Positions 31,857 to 41,805 of a DNA stretch of 64,000 nucleotides are shown one piece after another (within the stretch, counting starts at the first letter, position 1; each line of letters starts with the position of its first letter). Origin of the DNA: Fragilariopsis cylindrus CCMP1102 (taxonomy: Eukaryota; Bacillariophyta; Bacillariophyceae; Bacillariales; Bacillariaceae); the NCBI GenBank assembly GCA_900095095.1, contig FMBT01000289.1:1178001-1242000 (forward strand), written 5' to 3'. The position numbers and the translations under genes were made by a program. The notes below the pieces were generated by a model, which was not told where the DNA came from, made no database searches, and was given only the letters and a program-made list of their open reading frames with translations.

Positions 31857-34136
31857 TCAGGGTTTGCCTTCGTCGATCCATTCTATAGTCTTTTTAGCCA
31901 GAACGTATTCTTTTACTCCTCCGTCGTCATATTTCACTCGGTGTTTTCCTGTTGACTGATCGTAGGATAAGATAGTCCCCGCATATAGTTTTCCTTTGGC
32001 CCATTTGACTTTAAGTCTCTTTCCAATTAAATTCTCACTTTTTGCCTTTGTTTCTTTTATGGTTTCTTTCAAGGAGGATACAATCTTATCTTCGTGCTGC
32101 TTCCATTCCTCATTGTAGCAGTATTCTTCGTTATCTTCTTCTTCTGGAATAGAATACACCAGTAGACTCGCTGCGAAATAAGTGTAGTCCTTTTTTCCCC
32201 TGCCGCCGCCGCCGCCTCCACGGATCTTGTCTTCTACAACACCACCCATCATCCGAATAGCTCGATTTTCCGAAATCGGTTGACATACATCATCATCAAT
32301 CAACACCCACGACATCTTATTTCGAAGCAGAGTGATGGAATGGCCACCTTCCCAGTCGTCATCGTCTACGTCGTTAGTGTCGTCAATTTCAATCACCTGC
32401 ACTATTGCTCCTTGAAGGACGAGACCTGTGGGTGTTGAAGATGACAGTGAAGGATGTTGGCGATGAAACGATTCGTTTTCTGTAGTTTTATCGTGGTCAT
32501 TACTACTAATGATATAGGTTGTAACACCACTATTGGGAACACTTTCATACGTCGTTTTTGTTGCTGGTACTGCTGCGAAAGATGATGTATTCAGAGTTAA
32601 CGGCACGTGTACGTAATCGAATCTAAAAAATGAAGATGACGATAAATCTCGTCCCTCAATATCATCATCTTCTTCACCTTCCCTGTCTGCTTCTGTTGTT
32701 TGTACCTGTGTTACCGGTACAATGTAACGATCTAATAGTGATCTTCGAAACCTTTTCACAGAGAACTGAGGTCGATCTAAATGTAGTAACCACACTCGAG
32801 GAATGCGTTGAATCTCGATTCGTTTGGTGGTTGTCCATTCTATATCGTCGTTGCTGCTGCTGCTGCTGCTACTGCCACTGCTACTATTGCTACTGTCACC
32901 GTTGTCGTCGCTGTCATCATTATCGTCATCATCATCGTCATCATTATCGACATCATCATCGTCATCATCGTCATCATCATCACTGCATTTATTGTCATGG
33001 GAGTAATCGCGACAAATTACTTCCCGTTCTGAATACGAGTCAGGCGACAATGTGTCCCAAGGATAGCTCGATCCTTGAATTTTTTGTGGCTGAAAAATCT
33101 CATTTAAAGCTTTGATTATACTCCATCCACTACTACTACTACTACTACTACTATTAGTACTACTACTGCTACCGTCATTGGTGACGGCGTCATCAGTGTT
33201 CTGTTGATGAAGACTCGAATCAGGATTTACGTCGTGACGGAATTTTAAGACTAAAGGAGACGACATCGATTTGTTCTTAGCGGATTTTTTAATGCGTTGT
33301 AAGAATCGTCTTTGATGAGGAAGATTAATTCTACCAGTTTCGTCACTATCGTTCTCTCTTCGATCGTTCGGATAATTATCGAGTAGGTTCTCAGCAGATG
33401 TTGTCGTCGTCGTTATTTTTTCTGACGCAGTAGTACATGTAGTAGTGCATGTAGTAGTAGTAGCAGCAAATATATCAGATATCGGACGACGTCCCTCTAA
33501 AACTTGTCTAGTTTCTCCTTCCCAAATCGATACATTCAGTATGTTTTTCCATATCGACCCACCTTCTTTTGATAGGAGTTGTAATAGACAAGACAAGCTC
33601 GTGGTAGCGTCTCCCACTTGATTCGGATCCAATCCTTGTTGTTGTATATAGGTATAAAGTCGATTAGGATTCCACGGAGAAGGAGATATGTTATTATTTG
33701 CGTCATCGTCATCGTCATCGTCCTCATCATCATCATCATCACCGTCATCGTTTTGTCGTTGCGTTTTTTTTGTAGTACGAACAAAATCAACCAATTCTCT
33801 CATTAGCGGCTGCGATGATGTCGACAATAAAAACAATGAATCGAAATCGAAATCATTATCATCATGGAATCCATCATTGTTGTTCCCTTCTTGCTTTTCC
33901 TTCCTTTTCTCTTCTTCTTCTTCGACAACTATTCTGTACAACGCAGAACGTACGGTAGGGATAGCGTTACATAGTATTTGAATTGCGCAAGCGACGTGAC
34001 AAGAAACCTTTGATACGTTGCGAATTCCTCGACCTTGTCGTTGTCGTCGTCGTGGTCGACTATTCTTCGTATTGTAATTGTAGCAGTTCGACGTATTACT
34101 ACTACCACTACCACTAACAGCACATGGCGAATCCAT
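31857..34136 (-). CDS. USP-type deubiquitinase-like protein with C-terminal Tudor-like domain
   Basis: 759 residues. NVSKVSCHVACAIQIL at about residues 40-55 matches the Cys box of ubiquitin-specific proteases, and GGHSITLLRNKMSWVLIDDD with YTYFAASLLVYS matches the His/Asp box and final strand. IPRVWLLHLDRPQF resembles the usual P-x-x-L-x-x-x-L-x-R-F segment. Three or more Asp/Ser low-complexity inserts interrupt the fold. The last 55 residues (KRLKVKWAKGKLYAGTILSY, then GKHRVKYDDG and IEWID) form a Tudor/Agenet-like barrel of the kind that reads methylated histones or proteins. The Cys-His-Asp triad appears present, so the enzyme may be active, but similarity is remote and function is inferred. 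Confidence 0.8.
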   Translation of the reverse strand: MDSPCAVSGSGSSNTSNCYNYNTKNSRPRRRQRQGRGIRNVSKVSCHVACAIQILCNAIPTVRSALYRIVVEEEEEKRKEKQEGNNNDGFHDDNDFDFDSLFLLSTSSQPLMRELVDFVRTTKKTQRQNDDGDDDDDEDDDDDDDANNNISPSPWNPNRLYTYIQQQGLDPNQVGDATTSLSCLLQLLSKEGGSIWKNILNVSIWEGETRQVLEGRRPISDIFAATTTTCTTTCTTASEKITTTTTSAENLLDNYPNDRRENDSDETGRINLPHQRRFLQRIKKSAKNKSMSSPLVLKFRHDVNPDSSLHQQNTDDAVTNDGSSSSTNSSSSSSSSGWSIIKALNEIFQPQKIQGSSYPWDTLSPDSYSEREVICRDYSHDNKCSDDDDDDDDDDVDNDDDDDDDNDDSDDNGDSSNSSSGSSSSSSSNDDIEWTTTKRIEIQRIPRVWLLHLDRPQFSVKRFRRSLLDRYIVPVTQVQTTEADREGEEDDDIEGRDLSSSSFFRFDYVHVPLTLNTSSFAAVPATKTTYESVPNSGVTTYIISSNDHDKTTENESFHRQHPSLSSSTPTGLVLQGAIVQVIEIDDTNDVDDDDWEGGHSITLLRNKMSWVLIDDDVCQPISENRAIRMMGGVVEDKIRGGGGGGRGKKDYTYFAASLLVYSIPEEEDNEEYCYNEEWKQHEDKIVSSLKETIKETKAKSENLIGKRLKVKWAKGKLYAGTILSYDQSTGKHRVKYDDGGVKEYVLAKKTIEWIDEGKP

Positions 34137-34370
34137 TTACTTAATATACAATACTACACTCTCTATTAGCTAAATAGATACATTGAACATACAATATGGG
34201 CCATACTGTATACAGACGATCTTCATTTATTGAGATGGTTGATGAGGTCGATGAGTTATGAGTTTTAAGTTTTAGCTCTTCAATTTTTCAGCTGTTCTAA
34301 AGCCAAACAAGACTCGAATGAGTCCTGATATTGAGTACGGCCCTGTACAAAAAACGAAAATTAAATTAAA

Positions 34371-34416
34371 CTACTAAACTAAACTAAACTAAACTAAACT
34401 AAACTAACTAAACTAA
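34371..34416. repeat. AAACT pentanucleotide repeat
   Basis: About nine ACTAA units, the last ones irregular. Confidence 0.95.
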
Positions 34417-34433
34417 GGAATTTTAGAATTGTT

Positions 34434-34927
34434 TTGTTGCGTTTTTTTTATAATTCTTTATCTAAAATAATGTTAATGCTTGTCCTATTAGTTCTATATT
34501 TGGAAACTAGTAGTGCATTGGACCAATTCTCTTGGCACTACAATGCACTTGGATTCACACTAGGAGCAAGGCTTGGAAACAGCACTTGGATCGGATCAAG
34601 TTTTTGGATGGAACTGGGTCCAACACTGAAATACTAACTTGTGTCCAAGCTAGCTAAGGGTAGAACTCGAGGCAAAACTTGAGATGGAGCTGGCTGTTGA
34701 TTGCTTACCATCGATCCGCTCTAAGAACCACAGTAGGGGCAGTATTACTAGGATTACCGTTTGGATTCAATGTTGATGCTCTGCTGGAATCAAGACTTTG
34801 GGTGAAACTGGGGGCACCACTCAGCGATACAACTGGTACCAAACTATGGATAGAACTGGGCAAAGAGCTGGGTAAGTCATTCTTGTCGACACTCGGATCG
34901 ACACTTGGAAAGAGAATGATAAAATAA
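34434..34927 (+). pseudogene. degenerate LG-rich tandem-repeat gene relic
   Basis: Two short ORFs (34434-34637 and 34679-34927) share one pattern: LGFTLGARLG, WMELGPTL, WVKLGAPLS, WIELGKELGK, STLGSTLG. The DNA shows the same unit: TTGGATGGAACTGGG near 34604, TTGGGTGAAACTGGG near 34797 and ATGGATAGAACTGGG near 34845. Stops and a frame change separate the two ORFs. The first begins with a signal-like hydrophobic stretch (IMLMLVLLVLYLETSSA). This looks like the wreck of a gene encoding short Leu-Gly repeats. A short expressed gene is possible but the broken frame argues against it. Confidence 0.4.
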
Positions 34928-35613
34928 GATCAACTTCTTCGTTTTTAGTTGCAAATCCCAGGACCAGCTATCAACGACTCTAATTGTGGAATACTTTCAT
35001 TGAATGTTACCAGTAAAGATAATGAGAAAGAATAATATATTTGTGTTCTAGTAGCAGGAACTGAAAGGTAGACGGAAGAGTAGATTTTTTGTTGGGGATG
35101 GATGTAGTAACGAGATGAAGCTAAAAATTTGGGGAGAACGAAAGTCATGCTCTGTCGCTTTTCGAACAAAAAGTTGCATACTGTAGTTAAGCGAACTCGT
35201 CCTGTATTGGTTCGATTCGATGGAGGAGTATCATACGACGGAATATCATTTTTATCGAGTTGATTTCTATCTTTTATTCATATAAGGGAGGAACAGTAAT
35301 TTTGTTCTACCTGGGCGGCGAAACGATTATATCATGATAGTACTATCCAATTTTGAGAAATTACTACATGTACAATTTCTGAATTGACACAGTTGTCAAA
35401 GTAAATAATTATCATTGTTATTATCTTTTAATATTATTTGTAGACTAAGTCATTCTACAGAAGCCATAAAGTCTATCTTGTATTGGTAAATATATGCATC
35501 AAAGAATGGAATAATTGAGATTGGCGCCAAATCGAATCGAACCGTATAGAATAATGTCAAACGAGAGAAGTTTCCGTTTATTCTTTTTGCGACCATGTTG
35601 TTGAAATGACTAG

Positions 35614-36402
35614 CTATGGGGAACGAATGTGAGAGAAGAACTTTCTCGTGCGAGCACCTGAAGTGGAATTCAATACGCTTGTTTGGTAAAGGCTCTTTAC
35701 CGCATCCCGTTGATCCTCTGGCCACAAAGAAGGAATTTTATCGAATAAATTGTCGATCACTACATTAAGCTTCTTAATTGATGCTTTTTTTGATTCTGGT
35801 TCTTTCAATCGATCGGTATGTGCAAGCTTGTTCCCCTCATTCTTGACGAGTTTCGCAACTTCCATAGCTAGATGTTTCGTATTCTCATCGCAAACACCGC
35901 AATTTCCACTTCGTATATCGTAGATAACTTCGCTAACGGCTTCACGTATATCCAATCCACAAAGTGGGTCTTCGCTGATGATCTTGCGCATGTGATTTTT
36001 AACGATCGATTCTGAGTGTGGAGACTTAAATGGTAGGAAAAGGTTCCTTCCAAAAGCAGTAAGACCCGTCGCTGCACTTTTTAATCCACGAGATACAGAT
36101 GCCTTCACATCCTTCGCTGCGCGATCAAATCTAAGAGATGATAGTACGCTGCCTGTCCTGTAACCATCTTCAGATACTATCACGCTTTTCGTTGCAAGAT
36201 GATTTCCACGAGGTGACGTTTCGTTGTTTGCCATATGACCATCTTCAGGTACCGTATTGTATTCATCCTTAGGGACTTTCTCTTGGATTTCTCCAACGCT
36301 ATCACTATCGAGTTTCGACGAGCCTTTATCTTGCATTTCCTTCTCCTGGACTATTGCGTTCGATTTCGATTTCGTTGTCGATGACGATGACGATGTCGTT
36401 GT

Positions 36403-36435
<33 letters not shown>

Positions 36436-37458
36436 CGACGACGACGACGATGTCGATGTCGATACCGATGTCGCTACAGGCGGCATTTGGAAAGCCATCG
36501 ATCTCATACTCGATTTCATCTTATTTCTTCTTTCTTTTGTGGCTCTAGCAACAATTTCTTGGTCTTTCTCTTCACGTATTTGTGTCATAAGATTGGGTGC
36601 AATCCGCTCGTATTGTTCAATACTTTGATTCTTTGAATCAATTGCAGAACGGCTTAGATTTTCCGCAGAACGGCCTAGATTTTCCGTAGAACAAAAGCCA
36701 TTTTCAATATTGCTACCTAGCTTGGTCATAGCGTCAAACCCATGATTGACGGTACTGGACCTGTTTTCAAAGGTAGAATCATTAGCAACGGTATCGATAA
36801 TATTACTAATTCCACCAGCTCCCCCTGTAACGCCATTCATTCCAGTTTTAACGCCATCTATTCCATTATTAATGGTATCGATCCCCTTTTCAATAGTATC
36901 GATCCCCTTTTCAAGAGTATCACATGTTCGCGAATGTATTTCGTTCACATTTGACTTCGCTACTTTTACTGCCTCGTTCTTCGTTTGTCGATAGACATGT
37001 TCCCGTTCGTTACGAGAAACACGTTGTTCCTCTTGATGTTCTTTGAAATGTGTCGGGGAAAGCATCTCCGAATTACTTCTACGACCTTTTTTGACGTGAG
37101 TTAAAGATCCCGATGCTTTTTCTCTGTCTCTTTTTCTCTTTTTTGATCCGGTAGTTTGTGCATTCTTTCTTACCCTCGCTTCATCTTTCGTAAGACATTT
37201 CCTTGGAGTAAAAGATCCCGATGCTACTTCCCTGTCTCTTTTTTTCTTTTTTGAATCGACAGTTTGTGCATTCTTTGCTAATCTCGCTTCATCTTCCGTA
37301 AGATGTTTCCTTGGGCGGCCTAGATTTTGGGTGGAAGTACATGGCTTCGATAGTGGCTCCACATCTTTTTGCTGCCTTGTCGTTTGATTGGTAAAGACAC
37401 TGGAGGTGTCGAAGCGGTTGGTACCGATGCGATTGGTTGCGATACTGGAGATGCCCAC
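35614..37458 (-). CDS. uncharacterised repetitive, coiled-coil-like protein; N-terminus unresolved
   Basis: The open frame of 614 codons has no early ATG; it starts after a stop near 37503. A second ORF (37625-37320) in another frame overlaps it and has a good start (MSSDHNSD at 37553 or the ATG at 37625), so the true N-terminus probably comes from there by a short intron or an indel. The body has two tandem 35-residue blocks (LTEDEARLAKNAQ..., LTKDEARVRKNAQ...) rich in KKKRDRE. It also has a degenerate GIDTIEKGIDTINNGI heptad-like repeat, an ENLGRSAENLSRS repeat, and a long Ser/Thr tract from TCG repeats. The C-terminal 130 residues (PLCGLDIREAVSEVIYD, then a CGVC pair) look folded, but I recognise no family. 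Basic clusters suggest a nuclear location. Confidence 0.65.
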
Positions 37459-37738
37459 GCTGTTGATGCCGTTGTTGGAGTTGTCGAAGCCAATCGATCG
37501 TAATTACTCGATTCTGACGTCAAATAAGTAGGATCGGAATTATGATCTGAACTCATGGTGCTGTTGCTGTGATTGTTGGTATTGATGTTGATGTTGTTAA
37601 ATGTACTTTTTGTCGATGTTAACATAACTTAGTTCTTTTTGATTATTTTCTTTTATTAGAAAGTGTGACAATTATTTCCTCTCGAATTTTCGGTACCGTA
37701 CCAAAAGAAAGGAAAAAATCATTATTTCTTCCGAATTA

Positions 37739-37787
37739 TTTCTTCCTCTATTCTTTGACGGCGTCAAAGAATAGAGGAAGAAAAACA
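37739..37787. repeat. perfect 24-bp inverted repeat, one-base loop
   Basis: 37739-37762 is the exact reverse complement of 37764-37787, with only G37763 between. The core reads CTATTCTTTGACG / CGTCAAAGAATAG. The right arm sequence recurs, degenerate, at about 37883-37905, so the element is part of a two-copy repeat of about 125 bp. Confidence 0.9.
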
Positions 37788-38418
37788 GAGGAAGAAAAAA
37801 AGAGATGAAATCGCTAAATTAAAACGTATTTTGTCACGTTGATTGTTTCCTCTCCAATCATTTCCTTCCGAGTTTTCGACCGGCGTCAAAGAATGAGGAA
37901 GGAAAAGTGTAGAAGGAAAAGAATAGAGGAGGAAAAAAAGAGATCATATCGCTAAAGTAAACCGTGTTTTTTTCCGTTTTTTCTTCCGTTTTTCATGGTT
38001 TGAATTGATTTTGAAACAAACAGGGGATGATGCGCTGTTTGTTTGATATTATTCTGCCTACCCGCCTCTTTGTTTGAGAACTGCATCCACTTCCTAACTC
38101 ACCCAATAATTGTTGTGTTGTCGTGCTTTTTCTTCATCTTTCTTTCGTCATTCTTTCTCTAATATAATGTTCTATGCTTTACATCTTTCCTCGCACTTTG
38201 GCCGTGACGGAGAAGAAGTTGAATGTCGTGATCGATCGTTGTTGTTATTGTTGTTGTGACAACTTGTAGAATCCCGCACTTCTTCATCGTCGTGAACTTT
38301 TGTTCTCAGACATATAATCATAGCATTTTCAATACTTGTTCGGTTGATTTTTCATCTTGAATACATCATATTTAAATACTATGCTAAATGCTTTTGTGTT
38401 TTCCACTTTTTGAGTTAC

Positions 38419-38470
38419 TTTTGACATTTGACATTTGACATTTGATATTTGACATTTGACATCTGACATA
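38419..38470. repeat. TTGACAT heptanucleotide repeat
   Basis: Seven near-perfect seven-base units, with single-base changes in two. Confidence 0.9.
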
Positions 38471-39012
38471 CAGTTCGACAGTACTGACAGCACACTTCGT
38501 ATGATCATGGGACTGGATTTGATACAATTGCATCTCTGCGCGCCACAACGTTCTACTATACTCGAAGCACTAATTTTCAACCGTATTCCGCGCAATCTCG
38601 CATTGTCGAATCTCTGGTAGTCCTTGGCCGAATTTTTTACAAATTGTTAAGTAATATCATATACAGTTTTCACGACTAATACTCAAGCATACACGATTGA
38701 AATTTTTATTATTGTATTCAACTGCCTCCGAGCAGGACGTAATGAAAGAATGAATGGTCAAACGTCGATGAATAAACATCTATCTTTTAAGAAAGAATGA
38801 GCATTTCGAAAAGACACAACCAAAAGTGTGAAAAGGAAAGAGACTGTCGAAAAGTATAGGATGTTGTAGAAACACTACATTGCTAGATTCACGACAAGAC
38901 TTCAAAAACTATATATAGATCATCATAGCATCATCGACGCTACTCGTCCAGTAGTTTTCAAAATATTATTATCTTCAACCTTTGGCTGACTTATATTACA
39001 TCACGATATATC

Positions 39013-39016
39013 GTAT

Positions 39017-39063
<47 letters not shown>
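39013..39063. repeat. TA microsatellite just before a start codon
   Basis: About 25 TA units with a few C or G interruptions end 2 bp before the ATG at 39066. Any variation in its length would change the leader of that gene. Confidence 0.95.
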
Positions 39064-39065
<2 letters not shown>

Positions 39066-39069
<4 letters not shown>

Positions 39070-41411
39070 CGAATCCAATAGTAGTCAATGACGATTCGTC
39101 ATACGCGTCAACGTTTTCCTCTAAAGAAGATTTTTTGCTCGTGCTGGTATCAAGCAGCATTATACCGGGATCTAATCAAGAACTACAAATGAAGAACCAA
39201 CAAATAGCATTAACAATACTAGAAGATATCGGTATCCAGCCCGAAGTTTTAGATGCTGCCGATCCAAATAATGATATCGTCCGTGACGAATTATTCGGTA
39301 TGTCTGGTATTAATGGAAATTTTCCTCAATTCTTTTTAGTACAAGGAGATCAAACATCATTCTTTGCTGACTTTATGGAACTGGACACGATGCATAAAGA
39401 GGGTACACTCGCTGAATGGCTTGGAATGGAAATTCCTTTAGTAACGGCACTAAGAAGGCCCGACAACAAACCAGTAAATGCGAATACGAATACGAATAAT
39501 ACGAATACGAATACGAATACGAATACGACAAATATCCCCAATGTCGCATCAGCTACCAAGATATTGAGTTCCATGGTTGATGTTTCTGACGCACAACAGC
39601 ATCATCATAAACAACAACAACAACAACAACAAAATCACGAGTGCGAAGAAAAGGAATTTATACCGACGGCAACGACACAAGAAGAATGGTCCGATCCATT
39701 ATTACTTGAACGATATGAAGATGAAATCTCGGCTCTGGAAACTTTCCTGAACGAACGAGAGCAGGAAGAAGGTCATCAACACGACGACAAAATTCAAGAA
39801 GAAAACGAGAAAACAACTACTATCCCGAATGAGAAGGAGGAGAGGATTAGATTGGAAAAAAAGGAAGTAACCTCCTTCTCTAAAAATAGGGACAGAGGTA
39901 AAGAACGAAAAGTTCGTAAAAAGAGCTCCCAAAAGCATACTATTGCATCCTCGGCGGTTGACAATACCATGGACAAGCACCAGGGGGAACAAGAGGAAGA
40001 TGTATCTACTGCATGTATTTATGAAGTTCCGAATCTGCAATCTATGCAGTCCCTTATATCTTCCGAAGTTGACGAGGTCGAGACTAGTGCTACTAATAGT
40101 TCTGACTTGGTCCTACGAATTCAACCTGATAAGGATATACATTTTTGGTTGAGGGACGATTCCCCAAGATGTACAATCACCTTGTCGAACATAGGAACGT
40201 CACACTCGCCACTAGCTTTCAAGATCAAATCTTCCGACAATCATCGGTATATGGTTCATCCAAGTGTGGGTATCGTCAAGCCGCAAACGACCGTACCTAT
40301 TACAGTCTTCTTATTGGATGAAGCGAAGGAAGAACTTTCGACTATCTTTCGTAAGCTAGGATCGACTATGGAGTTCCAACAAAATATCCACGACAATTTG
40401 TCGATAGAATGGTGTGGAGCATCCACCGATTTTTGTAGTCAATTAATTGGAGATTACGATAGAGACTTCGGTACATTGTTGTCGTACTGGGATAGTAGTC
40501 GTCGTCGAAACAATGATTGTTGGTCATCAGAAGAATCTGTTCTTCGTATCCAAATCAATACCGATGGACAGATCTATAGTAATCGTTATCATCACCGCCA
40601 TCAGTCATCAGAGGTGTCGTCACCATTATCACCGTGTACAGCAACAACAGCAACTATTACACCAACGTCATCCTCGTCACCGTCAAGATCACATGAAGAA
40701 AAACAGTATCGTTATTCAAATAATAAGAATCGTGTCTCACCGTCATCGTTACACAGGAAGGGTAACATTAGTAGGGACGACATTCCGATCAATGTCTCCA
40801 TGGAGACAATTTCGACACGATCCGATACCGAACAATTACTCGAAGCAGAGGTTGAACGACTTACATATAGATGCGAGGAATTGATAGCCGGACGTTCTAT
40901 TATGGAAGGACAACTGAAAGAAGCTAATGAGAAGGAAGAACGTTCCTCGTCGTCTCATTTTAGTGGCAGCAGTCATGACAATGGTACAATTCACAAGTTC
41001 CAGCTACAGCAAACCATTCGATGTGGATATTGTTTGAAGGTATTCAAATCGGATCAGTCTAGTTTGAACACTCCTATTGCTAGTCAGTCGTGTGGTCATT
41101 CCATTTGTCGGAATTGTTGTCACGAACGACTATCAACATCTCGAAAAGCCCGTCGCCGTCGACGGGATAAGAACATGGATAGTAGTCAACGACTGCGTAG
41201 TACAATACGTAGCGACTTATTCCTGTGCGGTGGGGATATGAATCAGGTCTATTCATCCTCCTCTGATGATGAAAATGAAGACTGCGAGTCTTGTCCCATA
41301 TGTCGTGTACCAAAAGCCTTTCGAGACGGAAAGTTGCATGTCAATGAAAGTCTATGTGGCGTGTTGAAACTCCTAGATGGCCAAAAGAAAATGGGAGAAA
41401 TAAGTAAGTAA
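39066..41411 (+). CDS. fusion protein: glutaredoxin/SH3BGR-like fold, MSP-type domain and RING-like zinc finger
   Basis: 781 residues from the ATG at 39066; the frame runs upstream through the TA repeat, but without an ATG. Residues about 18-120 resemble the SH3BGR/glutaredoxin-like fold without the redox cysteines: LLVLVSSSIIPGSN, MKNQQIALTILEDIGI, then RDELFGMSGINGNFPQFFLV. Residues about 347-430 resemble an MSP/VAP domain: LRIQPDKDIHFWL, TITLSNIGTS, PLAFKIKSSD, RYMVHPSVGIVKPQTTVPIT. A predicted coiled segment precedes a C-terminal RING-like finger (about 650-750) with CGYC, CGHSICRNCC and CPIC, interrupted by a 40-residue basic/acidic insert. This suggests an E3 ligase recruited to membrane contact sites. 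The order of parts is seen; the function is inferred. Gln and Asn-Thr repeats sit between domains. Confidence 0.8.
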
Positions 41412-41805
41412 GTAAGATAAAGAGAAGGAGAAGAAATGACATGACCAGTCGCCATAATAAAATAATATGATACAGATTTGGGAAAGGGAAATCTGGGGTA
41501 TATCTATCTATATCTATATATCTATTCAAGAATTTAAGAAAAATCCGGGCTACCTACGAGTGGGGAATAAATAAATGACTGCAGTTAAGCTAATGGACGC
41601 AGTTGTGTTCTTTTGATGATATCGAATAAATTAATTCCATACACAAAAAGATGTAATAACGGCCCAATAGTTTTTGTTCTAAAACTAAAGAAGGGATATT
41701 TTTAAGACATCATTGCGGCGTTCTTTAGATCAAATTAAATTTAATTAAAACACATCCAAGTAAATAATCGCGTCTATACTTCATTCATTCGTTCATTTGT
41801 TCCTA
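41412..41805. other. convergent intergenic region
   Basis: AT-rich. A TATCTA repeat lies at about 41503-41524. No gene seen. Confidence 0.5.

Larger units (their letters stand above)
34137..35613. other. intergenic region with relic
   Basis: Contains TACTGTA at 34204-34210 and 35179-35185, an AAACT repeat at 34371-34416, and the LG-repeat relic listed at 34434-34927. The rest is AT-rich. Confidence 0.5.
37459..39065. other. divergent region with repeats
   Basis: Between the repetitive unknown and the thioredoxin-fold/MSP/RING gene. It holds the overlapping ORF to 37625, TACCGTA at 37694-37700, a perfect long inverted repeat at 37739-37787, a partial tandem copy of the same purine-rich unit at about 37880-37975, a TTGACAT repeat at 38419-38470, and a TA microsatellite at 39013-39063. 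Confidence 0.55.

Noticed and set aside
32630-33115. Plus-strand His/Tyr/Cys-rich ORFs opposite the USP-like gene
   Set aside because: Antisense reading of Asp/Ser microsatellites.
35450-35725. 91-codon minus-strand ORF
   Set aside because: Out-of-frame shadow over the 3' end of the repetitive unknown.
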